From: Desulfolucanica intricata
Lineage (GTDB): Bacteria; Bacillota; Desulfotomaculia; Desulfotomaculales; Desulfofarciminaceae
Assembly (NCBI RefSeq): GCF_001592105.1
Contig: NZ_BCWE01000013.1
Location: 1-64,000 of the forward strand
Length of the DNA stretch: 64,000 bases
Direction: 5' to 3'
Below, in pieces: positions 1 through 8,591 of this stretch. Under the pieces are notes generated by a model, which did no database searches, was not told the DNA's origin, and saw nothing but the letters and a program-made list of their open reading frames with translations. Each line of letters starts with the position of its first letter. Position 1 is the first letter of the stretch. The position numbers and the translations under genes are program-made.

Positions 1-126
1 TTGGAAGTGAGAATTTTTCTTAATCCCACTTCTAACCTCTCACCTCCCACCTCTCAATCGCTCGACTTGCATGTGTTAAGCACGCCGCCAACGTTCGTCC
101 TGAGCCAGGATCAAACTCTCCGTTAA
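1..126 (-). rRNA. rrs: 16S ribosomal RNA, 5' end only
   Basis: The minus strand at 100-119 carries the universal bacterial 16S start motif (the 27F primer site, AGAGTTTGATCCTGGCTCAG), followed by the conserved stretch ending in a GCAAGTCGAGCG-type segment near 60. Placing E. coli position 8 at base 119 puts the mature 5' end near 126. Only about 126 nt of the gene lie in the window; the rest runs off the left edge. After the conserved segment, the V1 helix (E. coli H6) is unusually long: the ascending arm is rich in GGTGGGAGG-like sequence, and 24-32 can pair with 4-12 as a 9-bp stem with an 11-nt loop. Confidence 0.95.
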
Positions 127-313
127 AATATATGAAAAGTTTGATTGCTCATTTATCATAGAATGTGTTCGTTAAAAGCTTTTTGCTTTTGACGAGGTTT
201 TTTTCATCCATCTCCACTGTTTAGTTTTCAAAGACCTCATTTTTTGGCTTTTATCAGGCTTTGTCCACCGGTTCAAGAACCGGCTTCCGGGCTGAGTGTC
301 AGCCACATATTGT
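127..313 (-). other. rrn leader (pre-16S spacer)
   Basis: This is transcribed leader between the rrn promoter and the 16S start. It includes a perfect short inverted repeat at 268-283 (CCGGTTC, 2-nt loop, GAACCGG). It also has a boxA-like CTTTGAAAACTAAACA segment on the minus strand near 222-240, typical of rRNA antitermination and processing regions in Firmicutes. No open reading frame here looks real. Confidence 0.7.
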
Positions 314-342
314 ATTTTAACAAAATATCTTACTGTCGTCAA
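314..342 (-). promoter_or_regulatory. Sigma-A promoter of the rRNA operon
   Basis: On the minus strand TTGACG (337-342) is followed after exactly 17 nt by TAAAAT (314-319), a near-consensus sigma-A promoter. It points into the 16S gene about 190 nt downstream. The predicted transcription start is near 307. Confidence 0.85.
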
Positions 343-429
343 GTGTTAATATTCACCTATCACCCTTAGCGACATTTAATATTATAAAGCAAACTGTAGT
401 ATTAAGCAACAATTAATTTGTGTTAAATC

Positions 430-483
430 TAAAAAATATAACCACCTAACTGTCGGGCTGAATTACTCGAAACCAGGTGGTTA
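430..483 (-). terminator. Rho-independent terminator after the metF-like gene
   Basis: A 9-bp inverted repeat, TAACCACCT at 475-483 (minus reading) pairing with 439-447, is followed on the minus strand by a T-rich run (TATATTTTTTAG). It lies about 50 nt past the stop of the metF-like gene and separates it from the rRNA operon. Confidence 0.8.
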
Positions 484-529
484 ATAAACCTTAATTAAGT
501 ACTGTCCAATAACCAAAGAAATAAACTTC

Positions 530-1384
530 CTATAATAAATTACGGGTAAACTCTACAAGCTTATTGGTAGTAGCAACATCCCCCATACCGAAGATGTGCA
601 AGCCATCAACTTCGGTATATATTTCTTTAATAAACTCACAGGCCACCTCAAAACCTGTCTTGCCCTGCTCCAATTCTGCTATAACCTCATCCGAAACAGT
701 TACCCCTGCAACATTTTTGTTTACAAACTCTGCCATTTTCAGGCTCTTTAACGGCATCAGCCCCAGGAGAATAGGCTTACCCAGGGTACGTGCCCGGACC
801 AAAAAGGCCTTAGCTTGCTTCACATCATAAACCGGCTGAGTTTGGAATAAGTCAGCACCGGCAACAATTTTTTTATTCATTTTAGCAATTTCACCGTCAA
901 TATTTGTATTTCCCGGCGTTGCAGTGGCTGCCACCAAAAACTCTGTCCGGCCTTTAAACTCCTCACCGTTGGCATCTTTGCCCTGATTAAATCCATTAAT
1001 AATTTCAATTAACCTTATTGTATTGTAATCATAGACAGCGGAAGATTTATACGGGCCATGCTGTGGACCGTCACCTGTCGTGGGTAAAAGATACCGAATA
1101 CCCAATGCATGAGCACCCAACAAATCAGCCTGTGTTCCTAACAGACTGCGGTCCCGGCAAGTAAAATGTGGAATAGTGGGAATTCCCAACTCTTTCTGCA
1201 AAATAGCCGCCGCCATCACTGAATTCATACGCAGGCGTGCATTAGGACAGTCATGGACATTAATAGCATCAAGGCCTACATAATCCTTAGCTTTTGCTAT
1301 ACTCTCATTGATTTGAGTACCGTTGATTCCCCCTAACTCCGTTGTAAACACAAATTCTTTACCCAGTTTATTTCTTAAACCCAT
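530..1384 (-). CDS. metF: Methylenetetrahydrofolate reductase (MetF family)
   Basis: The 284-residue protein has the size of a stand-alone MetF catalytic domain. This flavoenzyme interconverts 5,10-methylene- and 5-methyl-tetrahydrofolate in one-carbon metabolism, supplying methionine synthesis or the methyl branch of the Wood-Ljungdahl pathway. Residues recalling the family active site are visible: Glu16 in the first strand (FTTELGG) and a GD pair at 104-105 in TTGDGP, corresponding to the usual Glu28 and Asp120 of E. coli MetF. The ATG at 1384 follows a strong GGAGGGGG site. A terminator at 1637-1667 separates it from the upstream redox operon, so it is probably transcribed alone, although no clear promoter was found in 1385-1636. 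No MetV-like zinc partner is adjacent. The family call is secure; the physiological direction is not determined. Confidence 0.85.
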   Translation of the reverse strand: MGLRNKLGKEFVFTTELGGINGTQINESIAKAKDYVGLDAINVHDCPNARLRMNSVMAAAILQKELGIPTIPHFTCRDRSLLGTQADLLGAHALGIRYLLPTTGDGPQHGPYKSSAVYDYNTIRLIEIINGFNQGKDANGEEFKGRTEFLVAATATPGNTNIDGEIAKMNKKIVAGADLFQTQPVYDVKQAKAFLVRARTLGKPILLGLMPLKSLKMAEFVNKNVAGVTVSDEVIAELEQGKTGFEVACEFIKEIYTEVDGLHIFGMGDVATTNKLVEFTRNLL

Positions 1385-1636
1385 TTATTTCCCCCTCCGT
1401 CTAAAAATTTTAAAAAATCTGACTTTAACGAAATAGTATTCCACATAATATCTTGGTATCCTTCATCAGCAGAGGAAAAAATTATAATTAAAAACAAGAC
1501 CAGGCTTATTTCGCAAGAAATAACCGCCGGACAGCAAGATACACAGGTACAGCTGCTACCGCAGCAAAAGCCGCAGTCCGGTTTGCTTCTTTGGAAAGTC
1601 TGCAATAACTTTGCAAGGCATAATTTCCCGGGGCAC

Positions 1637-1667
1637 AAAAAAAATACCGGCGGAAATTTTCCGCTGG
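1637..1667 (-). terminator. Terminator of the Mo/FeS/NAD(P)H operon
   Basis: On the minus strand CCAGCGGAAA pairs with TTTCCGCCGG (one mismatch) and is followed by a run of eight T (TATTTTTTTT). It starts 9 nt beyond the stop codon of the FAD/FeS gene and closes the three-gene operon. Confidence 0.88.
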
Positions 1668-1675
1668 TTTTCTTA

Positions 1676-3853
1676 TTAACTGATTCCCATGCCATAAACT
1701 TTTTCAGACCACGCCTTTCGGGCACAATCCGGGCATATATTCTTATTATATTTTTCGGTATTAAAGTCATTATTAACACTTTGATTAACAAACTCAAGAT
1801 GTTTTTCAGTAACATAATTCCGCCCACAAACCTGACAAGCTACAAGTTTCAAACGGCTCATTAAGGCACCACACATGCGCATCTCTCTATAGCCATCCTT
1901 ATCTTCCTGAGTAATAGCACCGGTCGGGCAATTTACGGAACAGGTACCGCATCCTATACATTTATCTCCCGGTCGACTAAAATCAGTTTCTGAGCCTTTG
2001 CTGCCGCCGACATAACCCAGCTGCAGCGCACCTGCACCAACCTGCTCATGACAGTTGTCAACACATGAACCGCAGGCTATACACATATCACAGCGCAGGC
2101 ATCTACCGGCCTCTGCCACCGCTGCTTCCTCACTGACCCCCTGCATTATTTCCTCAAAGCTACTCTGCTTTTCAGTTAAATATAGATCATGAAAATTAAT
2201 CCGGCCGGTATCGGCTTTTTGTTCAGCACTAACTTGAAGCGGCATAATACTTTTTCTTTTTACCGGAAATTTAATTCCGGCCGAAGGTTTTCTACCGCGC
2301 AAGTAAGCATCAATGCTGGCAGCGGCCCGCTTACCGGCAGCCATTGCTCTGATAGCACTGGCAGGCCCGGTAACAGCATCTCCCCCGGCAAAAACTCCCG
2401 GCCGGGAGGTTTCCATAGTATCCGGATTAATAACAATCCGGTCCCGGAAAATCTCAACTTCCGGGGCCTGTTCCCCCTCAGTAAGATAAGACAATTCCGG
2501 TTTCTGACCGGTGGCAAAAATAATTATATCAGCTTCAATTTTATGTTCAGAATTTTCTATAGGCACCGGCTTACAGCGGCCGCCGGCATCAGGTTCGCTA
2601 AGAGTATTTTTCAAGCACTCCAGATAAGAAACCTGCCCATCCTTACCTCCAACATTGACGGGGGAAACGAGGAAATCAAAAATTACCCCTTCTTTTTCCG
2701 CATCAACTATTTCTTCATTTAATGCCGGCATTTCCTCCCGAGTCCGGCGGTAAACAATTCTTACTTCCTGTGCCCCCAAACGAAGAGAGACCCGTGCTGC
2801 ATCAATAGCAACATTTCCGCCACCGACAACAATTACCTTCTTGCCGTTAAGATCTATTTTCTTTTCATTAAAATCACTCATAAGTGCATGATTAACTGTC
2901 CTTAGAAAAGAAACACCGTCCCAAAGATTTTTGTAGCCATCCTTATTTGACAGTGGTATTGAACCTTTCCAGGCGCCCGTTCCAAGAAAAACAGCAGCAT
3001 AACCTTTTTCCTTCAAGGATTGAATGCCGTTTTCCCTCGTAATAGGCGTATTCAACTTGATTTCCACACCCATAGCTTTAATTTTATCTATTTCATTACG
3101 CAGCACATTACGGGGTAACCTGTAGGGAGGAATTCCGTATGCCAGCATACCGCCGGGTTCGGACATTGCTTCAAAAACAGTTACCCCGTACCCCCGCTGA
3201 GCAAGAAAATATGCGGCAGAAAGCCCGGCCGGTCCTGCCCCGATTACAGCAACCTTTTCCGGATACTTTCTTTCCGGTGGTACTGCTCTTTTGTTTATAT
3301 CAGACTTATCAAAAGCTAACCTCTTTAACGCACATATAGAAATTGCTTTATCAACCTCAGCCCTTCTACATGCTCTCTCACAAGGGTGTTCACAAATACG
3401 CCCCAGGCTTCCCGGCAGCGGTACATCTTCTTTTATTCGTTCAATGGCTTCCTCAAATCTTTTCATACCAATCATAGCTACATAATTAGGGATATCTATA
3501 CCGGCAGGACAAGCTGCCTGACAGGGCGCAAGCATAAGCTTGGGACATTCGGAATCCGGGCACACCCTGTTTTCAATATGCACTATATAATCATCTCTGT
3601 ACTTCTCCATAAGAGAAATAACTTCGCCGGCTATAGTTTTCCCTTTGCCGCATTGACACATATTATTAACTTTACTGATTAACTGACTAATGGAATCCAA
3701 ATCATTAAGGGAAGCATTGCCTTCTCTTATCTTGCCAAGAAGGTCTGATATATTATTAAAGTTTCGACGGCAAACACTACAGTATTCTTCATTTTTTAAA
3801 AATACCTCTACGATATCTACAGTCAGTTTAACTTTACAGCTTTTTTCTGTCAT
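1676..3853 (-). CDS. NAD(P)H-FAD-iron-sulfur oxidoreductase (NuoF C-domain / GltD-like fusion)
   Basis: The 725-residue protein is modular. Residues about 20-95 resemble the C-terminal 4Fe-4S domain of NuoF/HymB (CSVCR...CQCGKG...EKYRDDYIVHI). About 100-195 form the GltD-type double Fe-S region (CPDSECPKL, CEHPCERACR). About 200-540 form the FAD/NAD(P)H module, with GAGPAG and GGGNVA dinucleotide folds. About 590-680 hold two ferredoxin-type clusters (CDMCIACGSC, CIGCGTC). The tail carries another paired Cys motif (CQVC...CPDC). Such proteins pass electrons between NAD(P)H and a partner, here probably the Mo enzyme through the 4-cluster protein just upstream. The ATG at 3853 was preferred over the upstream TTG because AAGGGAAG lies 7 nt before it. 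The gene starts 14 nt after its upstream neighbour. Confidence 0.85.
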   Translation of the reverse strand: MTEKSCKVKLTVDIVEVFLKNEEYCSVCRRNFNNISDLLGKIREGNASLNDLDSISQLISKVNNMCQCGKGKTIAGEVISLMEKYRDDYIVHIENRVCPDSECPKLMLAPCQAACPAGIDIPNYVAMIGMKRFEEAIERIKEDVPLPGSLGRICEHPCERACRRAEVDKAISICALKRLAFDKSDINKRAVPPERKYPEKVAVIGAGPAGLSAAYFLAQRGYGVTVFEAMSEPGGMLAYGIPPYRLPRNVLRNEIDKIKAMGVEIKLNTPITRENGIQSLKEKGYAAVFLGTGAWKGSIPLSNKDGYKNLWDGVSFLRTVNHALMSDFNEKKIDLNGKKVIVVGGGNVAIDAARVSLRLGAQEVRIVYRRTREEMPALNEEIVDAEKEGVIFDFLVSPVNVGGKDGQVSYLECLKNTLSEPDAGGRCKPVPIENSEHKIEADIIIFATGQKPELSYLTEGEQAPEVEIFRDRIVINPDTMETSRPGVFAGGDAVTGPASAIRAMAAGKRAAASIDAYLRGRKPSAGIKFPVKRKSIMPLQVSAEQKADTGRINFHDLYLTEKQSSFEEIMQGVSEEAAVAEAGRCLRCDMCIACGSCVDNCHEQVGAGALQLGYVGGSKGSETDFSRPGDKCIGCGTCSVNCPTGAITQEDKDGYREMRMCGALMSRLKLVACQVCGRNYVTEKHLEFVNQSVNNDFNTEKYNKNICPDCARKAWSEKVYGMGIS

Positions 3854-3867
3854 AAAAAACACTTCCC

Positions 3868-4380
3868 TTATTGACAATCTTTACCAAAAGCAATATCCCG
3901 GGCAAATCTAACCCGTTTTGTATCCGGCACATTTTCCGCCAAATCAAAATTAAGACAATTGGTGGGACAGGCAGTAACACAGGCCGGCTTAAGTCCCGCC
4001 TCAAGACGGTCAATACAAAAGTCACATTTAACTGCCTTTCCTTTCACAGGATCCCACTGGGGTGCACTCCAAGGACAGGCCATAATACAGCTTTTACAAC
4101 CGGCACAACGATCCTGGTCTATAAATATTACACCGTCACCGGAACGTTTTTGCATAGCCCCGTTGGGACATGCCGGGACACACCACGGCTCCTCGCAGTG
4201 AAAGCAGGTCAGGAAAACATAATTTGCTTTTGGCTTATCAGCTGCTTTAACCGGTCCCACTTCAATAATTTGATTGGGTTTCGGCCCGACACTTAAACCT
4301 TTATTGACTTTGCACTGAACTTGACAGCTGCGGCAAGATATACACTTATGATCATCCTGGTAAAGAGCATATACACTCAT
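3868..4380 (-). CDS. 4x[4Fe-4S] electron-transfer subunit (PhsB/PsrB/DmsB type)
   Basis: The 170-residue protein holds sixteen canonical cluster-ligand cysteines in four groups: 13/16/19/23, 59/62/67/71, 92/95/98/102 and 119/122/134/138. This is the pattern of the Fe-S subunit of molybdopterin oxidoreductases, which wires the catalytic subunit to its electron partner. There is no Tat or Sec signal, so it acts in the cytoplasm. It sits between the Mo subunit (43 nt upstream) and the NAD(P)H-FAD-FeS protein (14 nt downstream). The ATG at 4380 follows GGGAGGG at 6 nt; a longer in-frame start at 4401 lacks a site. Confidence 0.9.
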   Translation of the reverse strand: MSVYALYQDDHKCISCRSCQVQCKVNKGLSVGPKPNQIIEVGPVKAADKPKANYVFLTCFHCEEPWCVPACPNGAMQKRSGDGVIFIDQDRCAGCKSCIMACPWSAPQWDPVKGKAVKCDFCIDRLEAGLKPACVTACPTNCLNFDLAENVPDTKRVRFARDIAFGKDCQ

Positions 4381-4423
4381 AATCAACCCTCCCAAAAACA
4401 TAAAATTTGAGACATAACTTCTT

Positions 4424-6505
4424 TTAAGCCGGTCTTACGGTAACATGAACATTCTGCAAGGCCGGGCTGCCTCCAACCATATCTGTTATGTTTTCCTGAA
4501 GCAGAGTATCACTGGCCCCCTTATTGTAGCACCTGGTTTGTGCAGACACCTTTCGGCCAAAGCCGTGTACCATGAAAACCGCTTCCGGGTGAATCAAGTT
4601 TGTGACATAAGCACGGATAGTATCTTTGCCCCGGGAAGATGCCACTTCAACCATTTGACCGTTTTTGATCCCCAGTTTCTCTGCCTTATCTGTATTAATC
4701 CATAGGAGGTTCTCAGGCATCAATTCATTTAAGAGGGGGTTGTTCTGTGTAGAAACATGGGTGTGAGCAACATTTCGGCCAATAAGCAGCCGGAAATAAC
4801 CTTCTTCAGGAGATTTAACCTGTTCATATTCCGGAAAAGAAGGAATACCGTTTTCCTCAAAAAGGCTGGACATAAGCTCGATCTTTCCGGAAGGGGTTTT
4901 AAATTTAATTCCGTCTTCCCGGTTCCAGTAAATGGGTTCTGAACTTAAGGTAACAAAACCTTTCTCCTCAAAATCCTTTATATCAATACCGGTTCCCTCA
5001 AGTTGATACGCCCATAAATCCTCCAGGGAATTATAGGGGAAGTATTCTCCTATATTTAATCTGTCTGCCAGACACTTAATAATTTCCCAGCCAGGTTTGG
5101 TATCATACCTGGTTGTTACCGCCGGTTTTCGCATGAACAGTCCCGGCTTTAAGCCATTTACCTCTTGTATGGAATCTCCTCTTTCCAGGTAAATAGATTC
5201 AGGTAAGATAACATCGGAATACCAGGCTGTTTCACTATATTGGATGTCAATGGTTACAATTAAATCTAATTTATCAAAGGCCCGCTTGTTATTTTTATAA
5301 TCAGGTATAGAGAGAAGCGGATCATGACGCCAGACGATTAACCCCTTAACGGGGTACGGTTTTTCTTCCAGGATAACCTTGGGAAGCATTTGAACTACAC
5401 CATGGGCCGGATCCGGCGTAGGAAATTTTGCAGTCCCAACCATGTCACATCTCTCTTCTGTAACTTCCGGGAGATTTTGCTCGGTTAATTTTCGAAGGGG
5501 TTTTTTACCCGCATCCCTGGCACCTTTTTTGATAAAAACCCCTCCGGGAGCTTCAATACTACCCATTAGAGCATTCAAGATAATAAGAGCTCTTCTCACA
5601 TATACTTCGTTGGTATAATGTGCGGAACGGTATCCATAATGGAATATAACAGAAGGTTTAGCCTCGCCGGCCTCCCGCGCCAAAGAAATAATCTCTTCAG
5701 CGGGAATACCGGTTTCTTTTTCCGCCCATTCCGGAGTATAAGGCTCCACAAAATTTTGCAGTTCTTTAAAGCCGGTCACCCACCGCTCAACATATTCCTT
5801 GTCGTAAAGCTTCTCTTTAATAATGACATGTATCAGTGCATAATTAAGTGCCAAATCTGTACCGGGCCTAATCATTAAATACTTGTGCGCCTTTGTAGCA
5901 GTAACTGTTACCCGTGGATCAATATAAGTAAGTTTAGCCCCGTTCTCCAAAGCATTGGTTAATTGCTTAACAACCTTAAGTTCTATAGATTCAAAATAGT
6001 TTCGTCCAAATAAGATAATATGTTTTGCCCTCTCAATATCAACCCCCACACTACCGTCAGCATATCCGGTTAAAGACCGGAAAGCAGTATTAAGGGATCC
6101 TTTACAGCAAGAGTCATGAGTAAAATAGTTCGGTGACCCGATAGCTTTCATAAAGGTTTTGCTTATATGGGAGTTAAGCTGGCTTCTTTCCGTAAGGGCT
6201 ATACTGCGGGCACCGTACTTATCTTTAATATCTTTAAGTTTTTCCGCAACATAGTCCAGCGCCTCATCCCAAGTTGCCTCACGCCAATGTCCGGAACCCC
6301 TGGGACCTGTCCTGATTAGCGGCTTTTTAACCCTTTCGTGATCATTCAAAAGACTGACCCCGGCAGCCCCTTTAGGACAAATACTACCTTCAATGCCTGC
6401 AGCGTACGGATTACCTTCGATCAGCTTTACGTCATCATTTTTAACCATAACTTTAATGGGGCATCTTACGGAACACATCAAACAAATGCTATATACATCT
6501 TTCAT
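4424..6505 (-). CDS. Cytoplasmic molybdopterin oxidoreductase (DMSO reductase family, Phs/Psr-like)
   Basis: The 693-residue catalytic subunit binds a [4Fe-4S] cluster through Cys8, Cys11, Cys15 and Cys43 (CxxCxxxC, then CPKG) and a Mo- or W-bis-pyranopterin cofactor. A vicinal Cys pair at 133-134 (HDSCCKG) is the likely metal ligand, as in the Cys-ligated nitrate/polysulfide/thiosulfate branch. No twin-arginine leader is present, unlike periplasmic Phs/Psr enzymes, and no NrfD/PsrC membrane anchor is encoded nearby. The enzyme therefore appears to be soluble and coupled to NAD(P)H by the two downstream genes. Substrate cannot be read from sequence; thiosulfate, polysulfide, formate or another oxoacid are all possible. 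The ATG at 6505 has AGGGG 9 nt upstream, preferred to an upstream start at 6553. Confidence 0.85.
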   Translation of the reverse strand: MKDVYSICLMCSVRCPIKVMVKNDDVKLIEGNPYAAGIEGSICPKGAAGVSLLNDHERVKKPLIRTGPRGSGHWREATWDEALDYVAEKLKDIKDKYGARSIALTERSQLNSHISKTFMKAIGSPNYFTHDSCCKGSLNTAFRSLTGYADGSVGVDIERAKHIILFGRNYFESIELKVVKQLTNALENGAKLTYIDPRVTVTATKAHKYLMIRPGTDLALNYALIHVIIKEKLYDKEYVERWVTGFKELQNFVEPYTPEWAEKETGIPAEEIISLAREAGEAKPSVIFHYGYRSAHYTNEVYVRRALIILNALMGSIEAPGGVFIKKGARDAGKKPLRKLTEQNLPEVTEERCDMVGTAKFPTPDPAHGVVQMLPKVILEEKPYPVKGLIVWRHDPLLSIPDYKNNKRAFDKLDLIVTIDIQYSETAWYSDVILPESIYLERGDSIQEVNGLKPGLFMRKPAVTTRYDTKPGWEIIKCLADRLNIGEYFPYNSLEDLWAYQLEGTGIDIKDFEEKGFVTLSSEPIYWNREDGIKFKTPSGKIELMSSLFEENGIPSFPEYEQVKSPEEGYFRLLIGRNVAHTHVSTQNNPLLNELMPENLLWINTDKAEKLGIKNGQMVEVASSRGKDTIRAYVTNLIHPEAVFMVHGFGRKVSAQTRCYNKGASDTLLQENITDMVGGSPALQNVHVTVRPA

Positions 6506-6712
6506 AAAACAATTCCCCTTTTGCATTATTATTTTTATCAGACGCAAAACCATTTTAAAGTATAAGGCAATTATAGAAATTCTGCCCGTTAAGTAATAAA
6601 CATTAATATTTATTTTCTTTAGAATAGGTTAAGATTATATTAACAGATAACCATTAATACAAAAGTCGCACCAATGACAAAAGTCGACTTTTTTTCAGCT
6701 TTACAGCAAAAT

Positions 6713-6747
6713 AATAAGAGACACCTGTTATTAGCAGGTGTCTCTTA
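6713..6747 (-). terminator. Terminator after the CAP-domain gene
   Basis: A perfect 13-bp stem (6715-6727 with 6735-6747, 7-nt loop) lies 8 nt beyond the stop codon. It is followed on the minus strand by TTATTATTTT. It also insulates the Mo operon downstream. Confidence 0.85.
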
Positions 6748-6754
6748 TAAACAA

Positions 6755-7363
6755 TTAACCGTTAAATTCTTGTACATACATTTTACCGTAGGGACCGCCG
6801 TTTACCACACCGATTCCTACCTTAGTATATTTGGGATTCAAAATGTTAGCCTTGTGGCCGGGTGAGTTCATTAAGTTAGTATGCGCAGTATTTACGTCTG
6901 AAGCACCCGCCAGATTTTCACCGGCATAACGATAGCTTACACCATTGCTCTTCATCATATCAAAGGGTGAGCCATAAATTGGTGAATTATGACTAAAGTA
7001 ATTGTTATCAATCATGTCTTGGGCCTTCATACGGGCCAACTGAGTCAATTTGGGATCAGAAGCAAGGGGCTGCAGACCGGCAGCCTTACGTTCGTTATTC
7101 ACCAGTTCTAACATTGTTTGTTCATCTGAGGTGTTTATCCCACCGGAGGATTGGTTTCCGGGTTGACCGGACTTTGCAGCTGACTGACCGGGTACGTTAT
7201 AATCAGGCGCCTGGTAGTTATAATAATTATAGTATTTAGGAATATTGTCGGTATAATAATTTGTGTAGGCTTCAGCAGTACCGGATACCGGTACTGTAAG
7301 TGCAAACATTAAAACAACAGAACTTACCAGAAAGCCGGTTAAGGTTTTTAATATATACCTCAT
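6755..7363 (-). CDS. Secreted CAP/SCP-domain protein (YkwD-like)
   Basis: The 202-residue protein starts with a signal peptide (basic MRYILK, hydrophobic to about residue 25, likely cut near AEA at 29-31). A low-complexity Tyr/Asn/Pro/Gly/Ser linker (about 32-78) follows, then a CAP domain (79-202) with family motifs HNSP, GENLA and NSPGHKANIL. In sporulating Firmicutes such proteins are exported or spore-coat associated; their biochemical role is unsettled. The gene stands alone between a promoter at 7426-7455 and a strong terminator. AAGGGG precedes the ATG. Confidence 0.85.
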   Translation of the reverse strand: MRYILKTLTGFLVSSVVLMFALTVPVSGTAEAYTNYYTDNIPKYYNYYNYQAPDYNVPGQSAAKSGQPGNQSSGGINTSDEQTMLELVNNERKAAGLQPLASDPKLTQLARMKAQDMIDNNYFSHNSPIYGSPFDMMKSNGVSYRYAGENLAGASDVNTAHTNLMNSPGHKANILNPKYTKVGIGVVNGGPYGKMYVQEFNG

Positions 7364-7857
7364 CTAATTCCCCTTTCTAATTTTTTATGACCACAAGTAA
7401 ACCAGAGCCGGTCATTTTCACAATAATATTACATTTCCCGGGTAGGAAAAGCCAACTATAAATACACCTAATTATTCAGCATCTATACCAATTAACCGAT
7501 TAAACAAAGCATGTCCGTTCGGTTTTAGCAAATAACCGGTCATTGGGAAGATAAAACAATTTAAAGCATTAAATGAAAGCTTTTAATTAAACTTTGGCAA
7601 TAGCAGCTGCCGAATTCTTATATGAAATATTATTTTTACCGGATTCCTGTATGGTTAATTCTCGCGGCATATTTTTAGACCACCGGGCACATAACTTATT
7701 CCCGATTTTCTCCCAACGCAAATAAACCTTTGGCATATTTTCGCCTTCTTTCCTTAGTTAGCATTCATTTAACATATTGTTAATTATTATATATTATTTT
7801 TAATATAATGTTAATAATTTTCGTAGACTCTCTCTTAAAATAAAAATCAATAACCGG
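7364..7857. other. AT-rich divergent intergenic region
   Basis: This region between the divergent CAP and DUF502 genes holds the promoter of the CAP gene near its left end. The rest is AT-rich sequence with no supported gene, tRNA-like fold or strong hairpin. Confidence 0.6.
7426..7455 (-). promoter_or_regulatory. Candidate promoter of the CAP-domain gene
   Basis: On the minus strand TTGGCT (7450-7455) is separated by 18 nt from TAATAT (7426-7431), about 65 nt upstream of the start codon. The match is moderate. Confidence 0.45.
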
Positions 7858-7886
7858 TTAACAAGAACCCCGTATTATATGATAAT
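7858..7886 (+). promoter_or_regulatory. Promoter of the DUF502 gene
   Basis: TTAACA (7858-7863) and GATAAT (7881-7886) are spaced by 17 nt. The -10 element lies 36 nt before the ATG, which has AAGGAGG at an ideal distance. Confidence 0.65.
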
Positions 7887-7921
7887 AAAAAGGAAAAAAT
7901 AACTAATAAGGAGGTTTTGTT

Positions 7922-8533
7922 ATGAGAAAAATATCTAAATTTTTTGCCCAGGGCTTACTGGTACTGCTACCACTGGCAGGAACAATTTACATTTTAACCT
8001 TTGTTTATTCTAAAATAGCAGGACTTGGTAATGCCATTATATTTCCCCTTACAGGTAAGGAGTTACCCGGGATTGATTTCATATTAGTAATTTTTATTAT
8101 TTGTTTAGTCGGTTTAATTGCTAACTGGTGGGCATCCAGAAAACTGTTGAATTTCATCGAGCAGCTTATTTTCAAAATGCCCGGTGTAAAAACAATTTAC
8201 AGCACCCTTAAAGATACTATGAAATCATTAACAGGAGACGAGAAAAAATTTGATACTGTAGTCCTGGTTAAATTAACGGAACAAGTTGCCAGACTCGGCT
8301 TTCTTACTGTAACAGAAAGCCCCTTTAAAAACAGCGGTGGAAAAGAACTCGTTGGAGTATATTTTCCCCAAACATTACAAGTAGCCGGTGATTTATATTG
8401 GGTTCCCAGGGAATCAGTCACAATTATAGATATTCCGGTAGACCAGGCCTTAAGATTAATTATTTCCGGGGGTGCTACAGGATTAAATGAAGAAAACGAA
8501 AAATTACCGGTAACTAAATCTCCGACAGGTTAA
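7922..8533 (+). CDS. DUF502 family membrane protein
   Basis: The 203-residue protein has two hydrophobic segments (about 10-30 and 50-70, around PGIDFILVIFIICLVGL). The following soluble region contains the family's PGVKTIYST and VGVYFPQT-like motifs. DUF502 proteins are widespread in bacteria and plants (COV-like) and have no established bacterial function. The gene has its own promoter and a strong AAGGAGG site. It is convergent with perR, from which an AT-rich terminator region separates it. Confidence 0.85.
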   Translation: MRKISKFFAQGLLVLLPLAGTIYILTFVYSKIAGLGNAIIFPLTGKELPGIDFILVIFIICLVGLIANWWASRKLLNFIEQLIFKMPGVKTIYSTLKDTMKSLTGDEKKFDTVVLVKLTEQVARLGFLTVTESPFKNSGGKELVGVYFPQTLQVAGDLYWVPRESVTIIDIPVDQALRLIISGGATGLNEENEKLPVTKSPTG

Positions 8534-8539
8534 ACACTT

Positions 8540-8572
8540 TAAAAATAAAAAAATGCCCTATTAAGGACATTT
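8540..8572 (-). terminator. Terminator of perR
   Basis: A short imperfect stem (8551-8558 with 8565-8572) is followed on the minus strand by TTTTTTTATTTTT. It lies in the 58-nt gap between the convergent DUF502 and perR genes. Confidence 0.6.
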
Positions 8573-8591
8573 CTGTTCAACCCATACAAAC

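Noticed and set aside
1375-1827. Cys-rich frame (CGFCCGSSCTCVSCC-like) between the redox operon and metF
   Set aside because: It overlaps the terminator and the end of the upstream gene, has no start codon with a usable ribosome-binding site in the Cys-rich part, and ends inside metF. Most likely chance composition.
6661-6692. Inverted repeat AAAAGTCG...CGACTTTT near the CAP gene terminator
   Set aside because: It would terminate a plus-strand transcript, but no plus-strand gene ends here; probably incidental.
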